Shown here piece by piece: positions 42,169 through 52,760 of a DNA stretch of 64,000 nucleotides; position 1 is the first letter of the stretch, and every line of letters begins with the position of its first letter. The stretch comes from Bartonella australis AUST/NH1 (GTDB lineage Bacteria; Pseudomonadota; Alphaproteobacteria; Rhizobiales; Rhizobiaceae). The stretch is taken from the NCBI RefSeq assembly GCF_000341355.1, contig NC_020300.1, positions 248,001-312,000 of the forward strand, in the 5' to 3' direction. The notes under the pieces were generated by a model, which saw only the letters and a list, made by a program, of their open reading frames with translations, was not told the origin of the DNA and did not search any database. The translations under genes were made by a program, and so were the position numbers.

Positions 42169-45100
42169 ATCAAAAAGTCGAAACTGGACAATCGCTGATA
42201 AAGTCAGAACAAGGCGGGATGATGGCATTTTTCATTCGTAGGCCGGTTTTTACTTTTGTCTTAAATGCTATGATTGTAATTGCAGGGCTCGCTGCGTGGA
42301 TGAGTGTCGATGTTCGTGAATTGCCCGATGTTGACATGCCAGTAACAACGGTTGTGACAACTTTTTCTGGTGCATCAGCAGAAACAATTGACCGTGAAAT
42401 TACGAAGGTTATAGAAGACGCAGTTGCCCGTGTTTCAGGGGTTAAAACTATTTCTTCAACTTCTTCTTTTGGTCGTTCTCGTGTAGTGATCCAATTTAAT
42501 GTCGGTGTTGATTTGAATATTGCTGCGTCTGATATTCGTGATGCTATTTCTCGCGTTGCCCATTCTTTACCGAAAGACGCAGATGCACCTCTGATTATTA
42601 AGGCAGATTCAAATGCTTCTGCAATGATGTATTTGGTTGTTACTTCACCGGTAATGAGTATAGACGATTTGACAACCGTTGTGGATGATCAGATCATTGA
42701 GGCTCTGTCTTCTGTCGATGGCGTTGGTGACGTGCAGGTTTACAGTGCTCGTGCGAAGATTTTCCAAATTGATGTCGATCAGGCGAAGCTTGCTAGCTAT
42801 GGATTAACTGTGGCAGATGTTGCGCGTGTCCTTTCTGATATGACCACCGATGCACCTGTAGGATCATTACGCAATTCTGAGCAGACTCTGATTGTACGTG
42901 CCACTGCTCGCTTGACAACTCCGGAGGCTTTCGAACAGGTCGTATTAAAACCTCATGTACGTGTCGGCGATGTTGCGCATGTTACTTTATCTCCTGATAG
43001 AGAAACGATGATTTTTCGTGTAAACGGAAAACCGGGGATTGGGTTAGGTATCGTGCGCAAAGCGCAATCCAACACCATTAATATTTCTAAAAATATCCAA
43101 AAAATTCTTGAGCACATCAAAATTATCCTTCCTCCTTCTGTGGATGTAAGCATTATTAGTGACGATGCCATTTTTATCAAAAGTGCTCTTCACGAAGTCG
43201 AGGTGGCATTAATTATCGCTGTTATTAGCGTTATTTTTGTTATTTTTCTTTTTCTCAAAGATATTCGGGTAACGTTTATTCCTGCTTTATCTATCCCAGT
43301 AGCTCTAATTGGAACGATCGCTGCGATTTATCTTGCGGGTTTTTCTTTGAATATTCTTACATTTTTGGGGCTTGTTTTGGCAACGGGACTTGTTGTGGAT
43401 GATGCAATTGTCGTTCTCGAAAATATTGTTCGGTGGCGTAATATGGGATTTGGTTCCCGGTCAGCAGCAGTATTTGGAACACGAGAAGTATTTTTTGCTG
43501 TTTTGGCAACAACATTTACTTTGGTAGCTGTTTTTGTACCTATTTCTTTTCTTCCTGGACAAATTGGGGGGCTTTTCAGAGAATTTGGTTTTGTGTTGGC
43601 GATCGCTGTTTTGCTTTCTGCAATTGTTGCTTTAACTCTTTGCCCTATGCTCGCTTCGCGCTTTCTTAAAGAGCATGTTGAGGGGAACGAAGAGGGTGCA
43701 CACCATTTTGCCCTTTTTGATAAATTGGGTGTTTTTTTCGGAAAATATTATACTTACAGTCTACACCGGTGTTTGGAGCGACCTTGGACTGTTATATTTG
43801 CTTCACTTATTTTTTTCGGTCTTTGTGCCGCTGGATACACGCAATTACAGCATGAATTGACGCCAGCAGAGGATAGAGCAGCTGTTTTTTTGGTAATTAG
43901 TGGGCCACAGGGCATTTCGACACAATATTTGAATGAGCAGGTTGAGCAAATTGAAGCTAGTTTAAAACCATTGCGTGATTCTGGGGAGATTATTAATAGT
44001 TTCTCCATAGCGGGTGTAAATGATTCATCTAATAGTGCTTTTCTCATTTTGTTGCTTTCACCGTGGGATAAGCGTTCGCGTAGTCAACAAGAGATTGTAA
44101 AGGAGATTAATGCGAAAGTTAGACGATTTCCTGCGGTATTTGCATTTACCGTACAAGGTAATTCTTTAGGGGTTTCCGCAAACGGCCAAGGATTGCAGTT
44201 TGCAGTTCTTGGGGATAATTACGCGCAATTACAGTCATCCGCTGATAAGCTTCTTAACGCCCTGCGAGCTGATTCTCATTTTATCCGTCCACGTTTGACT
44301 GTTGATGCAACGCAGCCGCAGTTTTTTATAGAGATCGACAGAGAAAAAGCTTCTGATTTAGGAATTAATATTTTCAATTTAGGTGATACATTACAGGCAA
44401 TGTTAGACGGGAAAAAAATTGGTTCTGTTTATATAGACGACCACTCTTATGACGTTAAGCTTACATCGCGTAAGAATCCTATAGGCGATCCCGCTGGTTT
44501 AGAGAATATCTTCTTGAAAACAAAGGAGGGCAAATATGTTCCTTTGTCGGTTGTTGCAGATTTGCGTGAAAAAGCCATCGCACCTCAATTAAAACGAGAG
44601 GAACGCATGAGTGCGGTTATTCTAAGTGCCAATCTTGCTCCTGGAGTTGCTTTAGGAAGTGCTTATCAGACTGTAGAAAAAATTGCTTCTTCATTGTTAC
44701 CAGAGGGAAATTATATCATTCCACTGGGAGAAGCCGCAACACTTGGTGAAACATCTTCTAGTCTAATGGTTGCCTTTGGAATTTCTTTTTTGATTATTTT
44801 ATTGATTTTAGCGGCGCAGTTTGAGAGTTTTATTTCAGGGTTTATTATAATAGCTACCGTGCCATTGGGGCTTGGTTGCGCAGTAATTGCTATGCTTTTG
44901 AGCGGTATCAGTCTCAATATCTACAGCCAAATCGGCTTGATTTTGTTAATTGGTATTATGGCTAAAAATGGTATTCTGATTGTTGAATTTGCAGATCAAC
45001 TGCGCAATCAAGGTAAAAGTGTGCGTGAAGCTACAGAAGAAGCGGCTAATGTTCGTCTCCGTCCAGTTTCTATGACGATGATTTGCGCTATTTTGGGTGG

Positions 45101-45299
45101 TATTCCGCTGATTTTAGCAAAAGGTGCTGGTGCAGAGGCACGCATAGCTTTAGGTTGGGTTATTGTCGGTGGCTTAGGTTTAGCAACTATTTTTACTCTT
45201 TACGTAACACCGGTTGTTTACCTTTTTCTTGGACGTTTTATAAAGCCGAAAGCAGAAGAAGCCGCGCGTTTAGCCAGAGAACTAGGCCAAGCTAAATGA
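42165..45299 (+). CDS. RND-family efflux permease (AcrB/MexB-like)
   Basis: 1044 aa, full length for the family. FIRRPVFTFVLNAMIVIAGL at TM1, two large periplasmic domains, the proton-relay LVLATGLVVDDAIVVLENI in TM4, and GLILLIGIMAKNGILIVEFA in TM10. Proton-driven drug or metabolite export. Start could also be one of the later Met codons near residue 19. Forms a two-gene operon with the adaptor. Confidence 0.94.
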   Translation: MNQKVETGQSLIKSEQGGMMAFFIRRPVFTFVLNAMIVIAGLAAWMSVDVRELPDVDMPVTTVVTTFSGASAETIDREITKVIEDAVARVSGVKTISSTSSFGRSRVVIQFNVGVDLNIAASDIRDAISRVAHSLPKDADAPLIIKADSNASAMMYLVVTSPVMSIDDLTTVVDDQIIEALSSVDGVGDVQVYSARAKIFQIDVDQAKLASYGLTVADVARVLSDMTTDAPVGSLRNSEQTLIVRATARLTTPEAFEQVVLKPHVRVGDVAHVTLSPDRETMIFRVNGKPGIGLGIVRKAQSNTINISKNIQKILEHIKIILPPSVDVSIISDDAIFIKSALHEVEVALIIAVISVIFVIFLFLKDIRVTFIPALSIPVALIGTIAAIYLAGFSLNILTFLGLVLATGLVVDDAIVVLENIVRWRNMGFGSRSAAVFGTREVFFAVLATTFTLVAVFVPISFLPGQIGGLFREFGFVLAIAVLLSAIVALTLCPMLASRFLKEHVEGNEEGAHHFALFDKLGVFFGKYYTYSLHRCLERPWTVIFASLIFFGLCAAGYTQLQHELTPAEDRAAVFLVISGPQGISTQYLNEQVEQIEASLKPLRDSGEIINSFSIAGVNDSSNSAFLILLLSPWDKRSRSQQEIVKEINAKVRRFPAVFAFTVQGNSLGVSANGQGLQFAVLGDNYAQLQSSADKLLNALRADSHFIRPRLTVDATQPQFFIEIDREKASDLGINIFNLGDTLQAMLDGKKIGSVYIDDHSYDVKLTSRKNPIGDPAGLENIFLKTKEGKYVPLSVVADLREKAIAPQLKREERMSAVILSANLAPGVALGSAYQTVEKIASSLLPEGNYIIPLGEAATLGETSSSLMVAFGISFLIILLILAAQFESFISGFIIIATVPLGLGCAVIAMLLSGISLNIYSQIGLILLIGIMAKNGILIVEFADQLRNQGKSVREATEEAANVRLRPVSMTMICAILGGIPLILAKGAGAEARIALGWVIVGGLGLATIFTLYVTPVVYLFLGRFIKPKAEEAARLARELGQAK

Positions 45300-45489
45300 T
45301 CTTTCTGAATTAAGGAATGAGATGATTATCGAGGCTTTTAAGCGTATCACTTTAGAACCTTATCTCTAATTTCGGCGGTATTTCATTTTGTGTGTAAGGG
45401 GTATATATGTACCGCCAGGAAGGAATGGCTCTTTTAATTTCTTTGATATACAATTATAAGTGACTATGAGAGACAGGATTTATGCTTCA
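45300..45489. other. Gap after the efflux operon
   Basis: About 190 bp, nothing recognised; precedes the pgi remnant. Confidence 0.4.
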
Positions 45490-47097
45490 CGTTTAAAGAG
45501 CTTTTCTTTTAGTGTAGGGTTTAAAGCTTCAAAAAACGGCTTAGGGGGCAGGTTCGTGATATCGGCCGGTATTTTACCGAAGATGAACGGCGTTTTAGCC
45601 ATTTTTCTCCGAAACTCAATGATCTCCTTTTTGATTTTGTGAAACGTGGAATAATGCCTTATATATAAGATTTTATATGACCTTGCCGTCACTACGCAGG
45701 TGTCAGAAAGGCCATGAGGCGGTATTTTCGGGTGAGATAATTAATATGGCTGAAAATATCCAGCGCTTCATACTATGTTATATTTGTTCACTGGCGAGGT
45801 CTTTTGCTAGATGAGTGTGATCTTATCCAGGTCGTTCTTTCTCACATGGAAAAAAATTCGGAAATGGTCCGCTATAGTAGCTACAAAGAGAATAGTGGTG
45901 AAAAGATAGATGATATTACGAATATTGGTAATGGAGGATCTAATATTGGGCCTTTGACGGTTGCCGCTGCTTTAGAGTCTTATCATGATGCTACAATATC
46001 ACTTTATTTTTAATGCAGTCAGCACACATATTGCCGATATCCTCACAGAATTTAGAGCCAGAAATAACACTTCATTATTATTTTTCTAAAAAATTTGCTA
46101 CAACTTAGACAATAGAACATGCCTGGACTGCGCATCGGTGGATTAGTTCGCACTCGGAAGAAAAGGCGGTAAGAATGCATTTTGTCGCCGTTTCGAGTAT
46201 TATTGATAATGAAAGAATTTTGTGTAGATTCTTCGAAAATTTTTGAATTTCATGGTCGAGTAGGAGGGCATTATTCGGTTTGGCCAGCAATTGATTTAGT
46301 CATTTTTGCGATAGATAGCCAAAATTTTCTCCAATCTTTTGAAGGTGCTCAGCAAATAGGTTAGCATTTGGAGAATGCGCCTTTAAATAAAAAGATTCCT
46401 ATCAGAGTTTGCTCTTTTAGGATTTTAGCATAGTGTTAATTTGTGGTTATTCGCCGCATTCTGTTATTCCGTAAGCACGGTGTTTAGCGGGCTTTCCAGC
46501 TTATTTGAAGCAGCTATATATGGGGTAAAATAGTAGGCATATTCCTTCAGTTGGCAAATTGGTAACTTTTTCCAGTAGTTTTAGCTATTTGGAGTGATTT
46601 GGGAATGAACGGGCAGCACACTGTTTTCCAATTTTTACATCAAGCGCTAGGCTTTGTTCCTGTGGAATTTGTTTGATTTGCAAAAGGGGATGGGACCAGA
46701 TTTATGTCGTACGCATGATATTTCGATGGCTAATTGTTTGGCGCAGTTAGGAGCTTTGATGAAAGAGCGCAGTATCGAAGATGCTCGGCATTTTATTGTA
46801 AAAAAGGGCGCAATAATAGTGAAATGAATAATTCGGCGCTTCATAAAAGTCTGCAGGAAAATCGACCAAAATTATGTCAATTCGGGATTTATCAACGCCC
46901 TTTGCTTTTAACTGCTTAATTACGCTTTATTAACATCGTGTTTTATGGAAGGTGTTTTAATAAACATTAATTCGTTTGATCAATGGGATGTTGAGCTTTG
47001 TAGGGAATGGGTGAATGAATTATTACTAATTATTGGTGGTGCAAACAAAGCAAATAATCATGGTGATTTGATATCAGAGCCGTCGGCGCATATCTAA
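45490..47097 (+). pseudogene. pgi: Glucose-6-phosphate isomerase pseudogene
   Basis: Pieces in different frames line up, in order, with Pgi. RYFTEDERRFSHFSPKLNDL then LFDFVK (45560-45650); VLSHMEKNSEMVRYSSYKEN and KIDDITNIGNGGSNIGPLTV (45835-45975, phosphosugar-binding site); DSSKIFEFHGRVGGHYSVWP (46230-46290); NFLQSFEGAQQIG; a NGQHTVFQFLHQALGFVPVE segment (46610-46670); and SFDQWDVELCREWVNELLL (46975-47035), ending at TAA 47095-47097. Many stops and shifts; certainly non-functional. Confidence 0.88.
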
Positions 47098-47144
47098 GCG
47101 AGACGCGGTAAGTGATGATTTTAAATTGCTTTCAATTAATATTT

Positions 47145-47234
47145 TGGCGGAGAGAGAGGGATTTGAACCCCCGATAGAGTTGCCCCTATGCCGCATTTCG
47201 AGTGCGGTGCTTTCAACCACTCAGCCATCTCTCC
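47145..47234 (-). tRNA. tRNA-Ser (CGA)
   Basis: Reverse-strand 90-nt class II tRNA: acceptor GGAGAGA/TCTCTCC, anticodon stem CCGCA with loop CTCGAAA (CGA), long variable arm, T-loop TTCAAAT, discriminator G, encoded CCA. Confidence 0.97.
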
Positions 47235-47505
47235 ATATTAAAGTAATTTGAATGCACGGTGGCTAGATAACCTTCAATTGTTTTGAGTACAACCCCCTTT
47301 TTTGCTTTTTTGTTCACCTTTCTTGACAGAAAATAGAAATTCTATCATATATCGGGTGTGAGTGTGTGGGGAAGCTCGCGCGCTTATGTGGCAGGAGGTG
47401 TTTTTGCCTCTTTTAAAATTTTATAGACTGATAAAAAGCAGACCGTTTTTCCCGTTGACAAAACAGGGGGGAAGGTGAGATCTGGATCGAGCGAAAGGGT
47501 AAAAA
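47235..47505. promoter_or_regulatory. Divergent promoter region tRNA-Ser(CGA) / rplU
   Basis: About 270 bp. Sequence near 47321-47350 (TTCTTGACAGAAAATAG, then TCTATCATATA) resembles -35/-10 elements upstream of rplU. A leader of about 150 nt would precede the gene, as is common for rplU operons. Confidence 0.45.
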
Positions 47506-47988
47506 ATGTTCGCAGTCATTAAGACTGGGGGTAAGCAGTACCGCGTTATTGCTGGCCAACGGTTAAGGGTCGAAAAGATTGTTGGTGATGCCGGTGATGT
47601 CGTCGAGTTTAGTGATGTGTTAATGATCGGTGAAGAAGAGAGCGCAATTATTGGTGCGCCTGTTCTCGCTGATGCTGTAGTTACAGCTGAAATCGTGGAG
47701 CAGGCGCGTGCACGTAAGGTTGTCGCTTTTAAAAAGCGCCGTCGTCAAAACTCAAAACGTACGCGTGGTCATCGTCAAGAAGTAACGGCGATTCGCATTT
47801 TAGAGATTTCAGCTAGTGGTCTAAAGCCAAGAAAAGCGGCTGTAAAATCAGTTGAAAAGAAAGAGACGGTGCCTAAAAAAACAGAGGCTCATTCATCTCC
47901 TGAAAAACACGCTGGAGAGACTGGTAAGAAGAAAGCGGTGTCAAGCAAAGTAAAGACTGTGACACCAGATGAAAGCAAAAAAGATTAA
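47506..47988 (+). CDS. rplU: 50S ribosomal protein L21, C-terminally extended
   Basis: 160 aa. The L21 core ([40 protein letters not shown]) occupies about residues 1-103. The last 57 residues are a Lys/Glu/Ser/Pro-rich tail ([20 protein letters not shown]), longer than the E. coli form. Twelve nt before rpmA. Confidence 0.96.
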   Translation: MFAVIKTGGKQYRVIAGQRLRVEKIVGDAGDVVEFSDVLMIGEEESAIIGAPVLADAVVTAEIVEQARARKVVAFKKRRRQNSKRTRGHRQEVTAIRILEISASGLKPRKAAVKSVEKKETVPKKTEAHSSPEKHAGETGKKKAVSSKVKTVTPDESKKD

Positions 47989-48000
47989 AGGAGAGCGCCC

Positions 48001-48270
48001 GTGGCTCATAAAAAAGCTGGCGGTTCTTCGCGTAATGGTCGCGATTCAGAATCGAAACGCCTCGGCGTTAAAAAATTTGGCGGTGAGATTGTGTCTGCCG
48101 GGAATATCATCGTTCGTCAACGTGGTACGCGTTGGCATCCTGGTGAAAATGTTGGCATTGGAAGAGACCATACTCTTTTTGCACTTTTGAATGGGATGGT
48201 TTCTTTCCGTACAAAGGCTAATAATCGTTCTTATGTATCGGTTGTTCCCGCGGTAAAAGCAGCAGAGTGA
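48001..48270 (+). CDS. rpmA: 50S ribosomal protein L27
   Basis: 89 aa starting at GTG 48001 with AAAGGAGAG upstream. [20 protein letters not shown] is the conserved N-terminus that reaches toward the peptidyl-transferase centre. Usual rplU-rpmA operon. Confidence 0.97.
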   Translation: MAHKKAGGSSRNGRDSESKRLGVKKFGGEIVSAGNIIVRQRGTRWHPGENVGIGRDHTLFALLNGMVSFRTKANNRSYVSVVPAVKAAE

Positions 48271-48311
48271 ATCGGTTACTTTTTTCTGAATATGATGTAA
48301 ACGTGAATTTT

Positions 48312-48401
48312 GGAGAGGTGGCCGAGTGGTTGAAGGCGCACGCCTGGAACGCGTGTATATGGGAAACCATATCGAGGGTTCGAATCCCTCTCTCTCCGCC
48401 A
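48312..48401 (+). tRNA. tRNA-Ser (GGA)
   Basis: 90-nt class II tRNA: acceptor GGAGAGG/TCTCTCC, anticodon stem CACGC/GCGTG with loop CTGGAAC (GGA), long variable arm, T-loop TTCGAAT, discriminator G, encoded CCA. Its 3' terminus is the left boundary of the DUF1561 repeat island. Confidence 0.97.
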
Positions 48402-49693
48402 TTCATTTAAAATAGACCTTCTTATGTCTTAAATGGCATTATTATCAAAAGCCCAATGTTTGCGGGCTTTTTTGCTGCTTGTAATTGACATCGCTTCACT
48501 AAAAATAGCTTATTTTCCCTATTTTTCTTTCTATATACAGCTTTTTTCCGAAAGATACCGTACCTTGAAAAATGAAGTACGGAACTTTTAGTCATAAAAA
48601 ATCAAAGTGTTAGCAAGTAAAAGTAACCAGTTTGCAGCTAATCTATAGATAACATTGTTAACGAGTAAGTTGGCGATGTACATTATAGACAATTTTAACA
48701 GTGAAGCTGCTCTCATAGCGTTTCTCACTTACGCTGCACGGAAAAGGATTATCTGAAAGTTTAAAGATTTTGTATCAGTTTCTTGGCCAATGTCTGCTTC
48801 CATTTTTTGATGCAGGCGGTAACATCTGGGGTTTACTACGGAAGATCCTCTGCGAAAATATATTGGCAAAATTCGACAAAATGAACCAGAAAGATTCAAA
48901 ATTAATCCAAATCAGAAAATTATGGAACTAAACGCTCGGCGCAAGGCTCATTAATTAAGGTGAGATAATAACGCTGCAATAACGCAGTTATTAAGAAAGA
49001 TACGAGCGTGTCTGCCATAACATATTATAATATACCGCCGATCTTTTAGTTAGTGGACATATTCCCAGTTTTACGCGGATCCTATTGCCCCGCTTCGCTT
49101 CTTTACTTTAATGAATCTAGAGTCCTTGTCAAATAAAACAGGTGGATCCCGCTTTGAGCGCTCGTCTAAACTGATCTACAGCATACACCTGCTCAATTAC
49201 CAACTCCGGTATATCAGGCGGGGCAAAGACGGAAATTCGCTACTCAATTATAGGCAACATGAAGCCCGAATTATAAGTTATCTTTAGACTTTTAAAGACA
49301 AATATATCAAGCATATAATGTGTTAAAGCTCCCAATTCACCGCTTTATCCGCCACGCACTCAAAGATATTTATCGAACCAGTACATATTTTTGTCATATT
49401 ATCAATGTACAAATCAGGTGGTCGTTTCCCTGAAAATTATTTTCTGTGTATGGGGGGTGCGGGCCGTTTTTCGCGGTCCGCAGGTGTCTGAGTGCAGCTA
49501 TATCAGGCTTTTAGGTTAATAGGCTGAAAGTCGGAGGGTGGTTTGTGTGATTTTTTGGTGTATTGCCTGCGTGGGGCATTTTCGCCGTCGCCCAGGCAGG
49601 GGGGTCGTTCGCTGTTTCGTGGACGGTCTGTCGGTGTGGTCTTCTTTTTCGCCTTGAAGTAACTTGAGTTGTTGACGTTAGAGCTTATGTATA
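48398..49693 (+). repeat. DUF1561 flank repeat, unit 1
   Basis: About 1.3 kb without a gene, upstream of the first DUF1561 gene. Parts recur at 52396-52665, 53990-55002, 57829-58062 and 61785-62720, with shared blocks such as GAACCAGAAAGATTCAAA (48892 on; also near 54322 and 61926) and GAAGTACGGAACTTTTA. Homology with the second copy begins at the last four bases of tRNA-Ser (GCCA). It may be an old mobile element, but no transposase frame survives. Confidence 0.7.
48448..48473 (+). terminator. Terminator after tRNA-Ser(GGA)
   Basis: AAAGCCC (48448-48454) pairs with GGGCTTT (48464-48470) followed by more T. A degenerate copy is at about 52450-52476. Confidence 0.75.
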
Positions 49694-51673
49694 ATGAGAC
49701 GCAGTGAAGTTCCGTTGGTTGATTTAGACGGTTGCCGTTTAACGGCTAAAACTAATCTAAGGTTTTTGCTGTTCTTTTTTGTATTTTTATTATCTCTTCA
49801 TTCTCTTTTTGCTGCTCCTGTTCCTACGCCTGTTCCTCAAAAGCTCACCGATACGCCTAGTGATCAATCTATCCGTGTCAGAGTTAGTGGGGGAAAGGAA
49901 TATTGTTATGCTCCAGTATTTGTGAGAGTGGGTGGCTACGTTTATATCGATAACTGCTCTTCTTCCAAAGTTCAATCTGGTAGATATGATGTTTTTCAGA
50001 GGATAGGTTGGAATATTAAAAATGTTTGGTTATGTATGACGGCCCCAGGTTCGGTTACAGGCATTGACGGAAGTGGGTCAGCAAATTGGGATTATATTAT
50101 GCTTAGGCCCTGTGTTATAAACGATCCTAATCAGCGTTGGATTGTTCAGGGTAGAGCTTTGTATACGGCCGATGGAAAGTTCCGTGTTAAAGATTACGGG
50201 TGGTACGCTTATATCTCGAAAAATGCAGGGGACTATTATGATCATACCTTAGATCCCTCAATGGACCACTGGGTGGGCACTATCGCAACTCCTGGTAATA
50301 TGAGCTTCAAGACTTCAGTAGGCTGGAAGTTCGTGACTTCCTCGGGTTTCGATATGTATTATATCTCAGATAACGGGTCTAAATCTGATGTCTTTGACCT
50401 TTATTATAACCCAGAAAACGGCCATATTGCCAGATATTTTCCTACTAGTGGGTTGCTTACTTGCATGTCCTCTGAACAGTCTCCTTCGGAAGATTGGAAT
50501 TGGGTAGAGTGGAGATTTTGCTATGATGTCGTCTTCAAGGAGAAGCATAGAGGCTCCTGGGATGTTTCTTTTCTGTTCGGACGTGAGGGGCCGATTTTTG
50601 ACCGTTACGGTAATATATTAAGAATTACTCAGTATGGTCCCAATTGGGGGAGGCCTTATACGGCGAAACCTGATTATGTCAAACAAGACACGGCTAATTC
50701 CCCAAAATCTGAGTTTGTTTTATCCTACGATATTGAGCGGTGGAATCGCTACGTTATGGCGAACGCGGAAGAAGCGCTTACTTACTGCCCGGCTCCCGGT
50801 AAAGAACCGAGTGTTTCTGGGCCCCAAAAAAGAGTGAAGTGGACTTTACCTCCTGATTTTGAACTTACCGAGGAATGGAAAAGGCGCCTTTACGCGATAG
50901 CAACAAGCACGGATGGTTCTTGGGTTTTGGTAGGGATGTGCGGTACCTGCTTTTTACAAACTCTTCAGATGATTGCAGAGCTCCAGGAAGGTTATCCGGG
51001 CTCTCCTCGTACGAGTGGGGGGTATTTCTTTGATACGGCTCCTGACACTAATCCGTTTATTTCATTAAGACGAAGATCCCGTCAGCTTTACCGGGAGTTG
51101 CAACTTTCTGTTATCGTTGATGGTGTTTTGTTAACTCAAGCAGACGATCTTGTCACGGCTCTTGCGAGGTCAGCAGCTACAGTAACGCAGGCCGCTTTGC
51201 CGAATTTTACTTGGTCGCTATCGGCTATAGCTATTGGTCAAACTGCTATTCACAGTGCCATCCGGGGTCTTCTCAGGGCGCCTGCTGGAACAATTTGGGT
51301 TGCACTCGCTTTCTATACTCTTCCAGATGGCAGAAGAGTCGGGCATGCAGTTCCAATTTTGCGTTCTTCTGGGGGGCTTATAGTCATTCCGGCAAATCTT
51401 CCAACTTATACGACGAGTTTCCAAGATTTTTCCCTCGAACTTTCGCCGCTTATCGATTCTGATGCCATTTTGCGTCAAATTGCCCATCAAGAAGGTGTGA
51501 CCTATGATGCTTTGGCGACGGTTCAGCTGACCGGGGTGGCGAGTCGGCCTCTGAGTGTCACAATCTCTCAAAATAACTGTACCGGAGAAGGAGAAGGAAG
51601 AAGAGGAAGTGGGCGGGAACCAAGAAGTTCTCTGCTTAATCAATGTATGAGTGGGAGATGCACTCTACTTTAA
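49694..51673 (+). CDS. DUF1561 (PF07598, virulence-modifying) family secreted protein, copy 1
   Basis: 659 aa. Hydrophobic signal (LRFLLFFFVFLLSLHSLFAA, about residues 24-42), unusually preceded by a 20-residue polar stretch. The N-terminal half is ricin-B-lectin-like with a QxW motif (NQRWIVQGRALYTADGKF, Q147/W149). The C-terminal half has MCGTCFLQTLQMIAELQ (C416, C419) and GHAVPILRSSGGLIVIPA (H551), a Cys ... His spacing like papain-fold toxins. It ends in a conserved NNCTGEGEGRRGSGREP tail. In Leptospira the family is described as cytotoxic lectin-like proteins; the enzymatic role here is unproven. Confidence 0.85.
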   Translation: MRRSEVPLVDLDGCRLTAKTNLRFLLFFFVFLLSLHSLFAAPVPTPVPQKLTDTPSDQSIRVRVSGGKEYCYAPVFVRVGGYVYIDNCSSSKVQSGRYDVFQRIGWNIKNVWLCMTAPGSVTGIDGSGSANWDYIMLRPCVINDPNQRWIVQGRALYTADGKFRVKDYGWYAYISKNAGDYYDHTLDPSMDHWVGTIATPGNMSFKTSVGWKFVTSSGFDMYYISDNGSKSDVFDLYYNPENGHIARYFPTSGLLTCMSSEQSPSEDWNWVEWRFCYDVVFKEKHRGSWDVSFLFGREGPIFDRYGNILRITQYGPNWGRPYTAKPDYVKQDTANSPKSEFVLSYDIERWNRYVMANAEEALTYCPAPGKEPSVSGPQKRVKWTLPPDFELTEEWKRRLYAIATSTDGSWVLVGMCGTCFLQTLQMIAELQEGYPGSPRTSGGYFFDTAPDTNPFISLRRRSRQLYRELQLSVIVDGVLLTQADDLVTALARSAATVTQAALPNFTWSLSAIAIGQTAIHSAIRGLLRAPAGTIWVALAFYTLPDGRRVGHAVPILRSSGGLIVIPANLPTYTTSFQDFSLELSPLIDSDAILRQIAHQEGVTYDALATVQLTGVASRPLSVTISQNNCTGEGEGRRGSGREPRSSLLNQCMSGRCTLL

Positions 51674-51686
51674 CAAGAACAAAAAG

Positions 51687-51714
51687 CCGCGGTATGGTTT
51701 TGTGCGCGGTTTTT
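51687..51714 (+). terminator. Terminator of DUF1561 copy 1
   Basis: AAAAAGCCGCG with CGCGGTTTTT: 5-bp GC stem (51687-51691, 51705-51709) flanked by A and T runs, 14 nt after the stop. Confidence 0.7.
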
Positions 51715-51989
51715 ATTGTTAAAATTGCTTCTGCATCAGGCATAATCGACAATTCTTTAACGGGGGCGTTTTTGGCATTTTCTTGTTTTGGTAGAAAGCT
51801 AACTATAGATTTTTGGGGCTGTTATTAAATTTTGAAACGCGAGGTTAACTATTTAAAAATCGACTAAATTTTATTTTAAATGCGGCCTGAAAGTTGGGCA
51901 TTAGGTTTTAATCATGTAATGAAGTGCGATGAAGCTCTATTTTTGGGTCTAGGGGTGAAGCGCAATTCTAAAAAAGTAGCTAAAGTTTT

Positions 51990-52310
51990 TCCGTTCCTGT
52001 GTTCTTCAAAAGCTCACCGATAAGTCCATTAATAAGGCCGTTCGCATTAAGGCTTATAACGGAAGGGAATATCATCGCCTAGTTTTTGTGGAGGATGAAA
52101 GCTGTATTTACATAAATAGCTGTTTTCCTCCAAAGTGAAATTTACTCGGCGCGATTTTTTAAAAGGGTAGCTCGGAAGATTAACGATATTTGGCCGTGTA
52201 TAACACAGTCCTGGTGTGGGCACAGGCGTTTATGGAAGTGAAATGGCAAATCGGGATTATATTGAGCTCAGACTCTGTGCTGTAAACGCAACACCAACCG
52301 GCGTCGAAGC
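51990..52310 (+). pseudogene. DUF1561 remnant (N-terminal fragment)
   Basis: Broken frames encode QKLTDKSINKAVRIKAYNGR, CIYINSCFPPK and, later, matches to VFQRxGWNIKNVWLC and SGxANWDYIMLRPC regions of the full genes (NRDYIELRLCAVNA near 52250). Only the lectin part is left. It ends before the duplicated tRNA-downstream sequence. Confidence 0.75.
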
Positions 52311-52395
52311 TGAGGATGAACCTGTCTCTACGGGGCCGATAGGAGATTCTGCGTTAAATCAAAAAATAAAAAGGGCCCTACGATTTTACGCTTTA

Positions 52396-52665
52396 AGCTT
52401 CGCCATTAACTTAAAATGGACTTTCTTACATTCTAAATAGCATATCGTCAAAAGCTTAATGTTTGTGGGCTTTTTTGCTGTTCGTAATTAACATCATTTC
52501 GCTAAAATAGTCCATTTTTTTCTATATACAACTTTTTCCTGAAAGAAACCGTACCCGGAAAAATGAAGTACGGAACTTTTATCTATGAAAAATCAATATG
52601 GTAGCAATGAATAAATTTACATCAGTTTTATGGGAAGTGTTGTTAGTGAGCAAGTGGGCAGTGTG
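52396..52665 (+). repeat. DUF1561 flank repeat, unit 2 (truncated)
   Basis: About 270 bp homologous to 48398-48680, starting at the same base (GCCATT) as the tRNA-Ser(GGA) 3' end and including the copied terminator. It is cut off before the hemin-binding-protein-like gene. Confidence 0.7.
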
Positions 52666-52712
52666 CGCGTAGGTCAAAAATTTATAATAAAAATGATATA
52701 ATTACAAAGAAT

Positions 52713-52739
52713 AAGAGCCCTATCAGAGATAGGACTCTT
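52713..52739 (-). terminator. Terminator of the Hbp-like gene
   Basis: 12-bp stem AAGAGCCCTATC / GATAGGACTCTT (one mismatch) with a 3-nt loop, just past the stop on the minus strand. A related hairpin lies on the other side of the gene near 53708-53740. Confidence 0.6.
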
Positions 52740-52760
52740 TGAAAATTTGATCACAAAACA

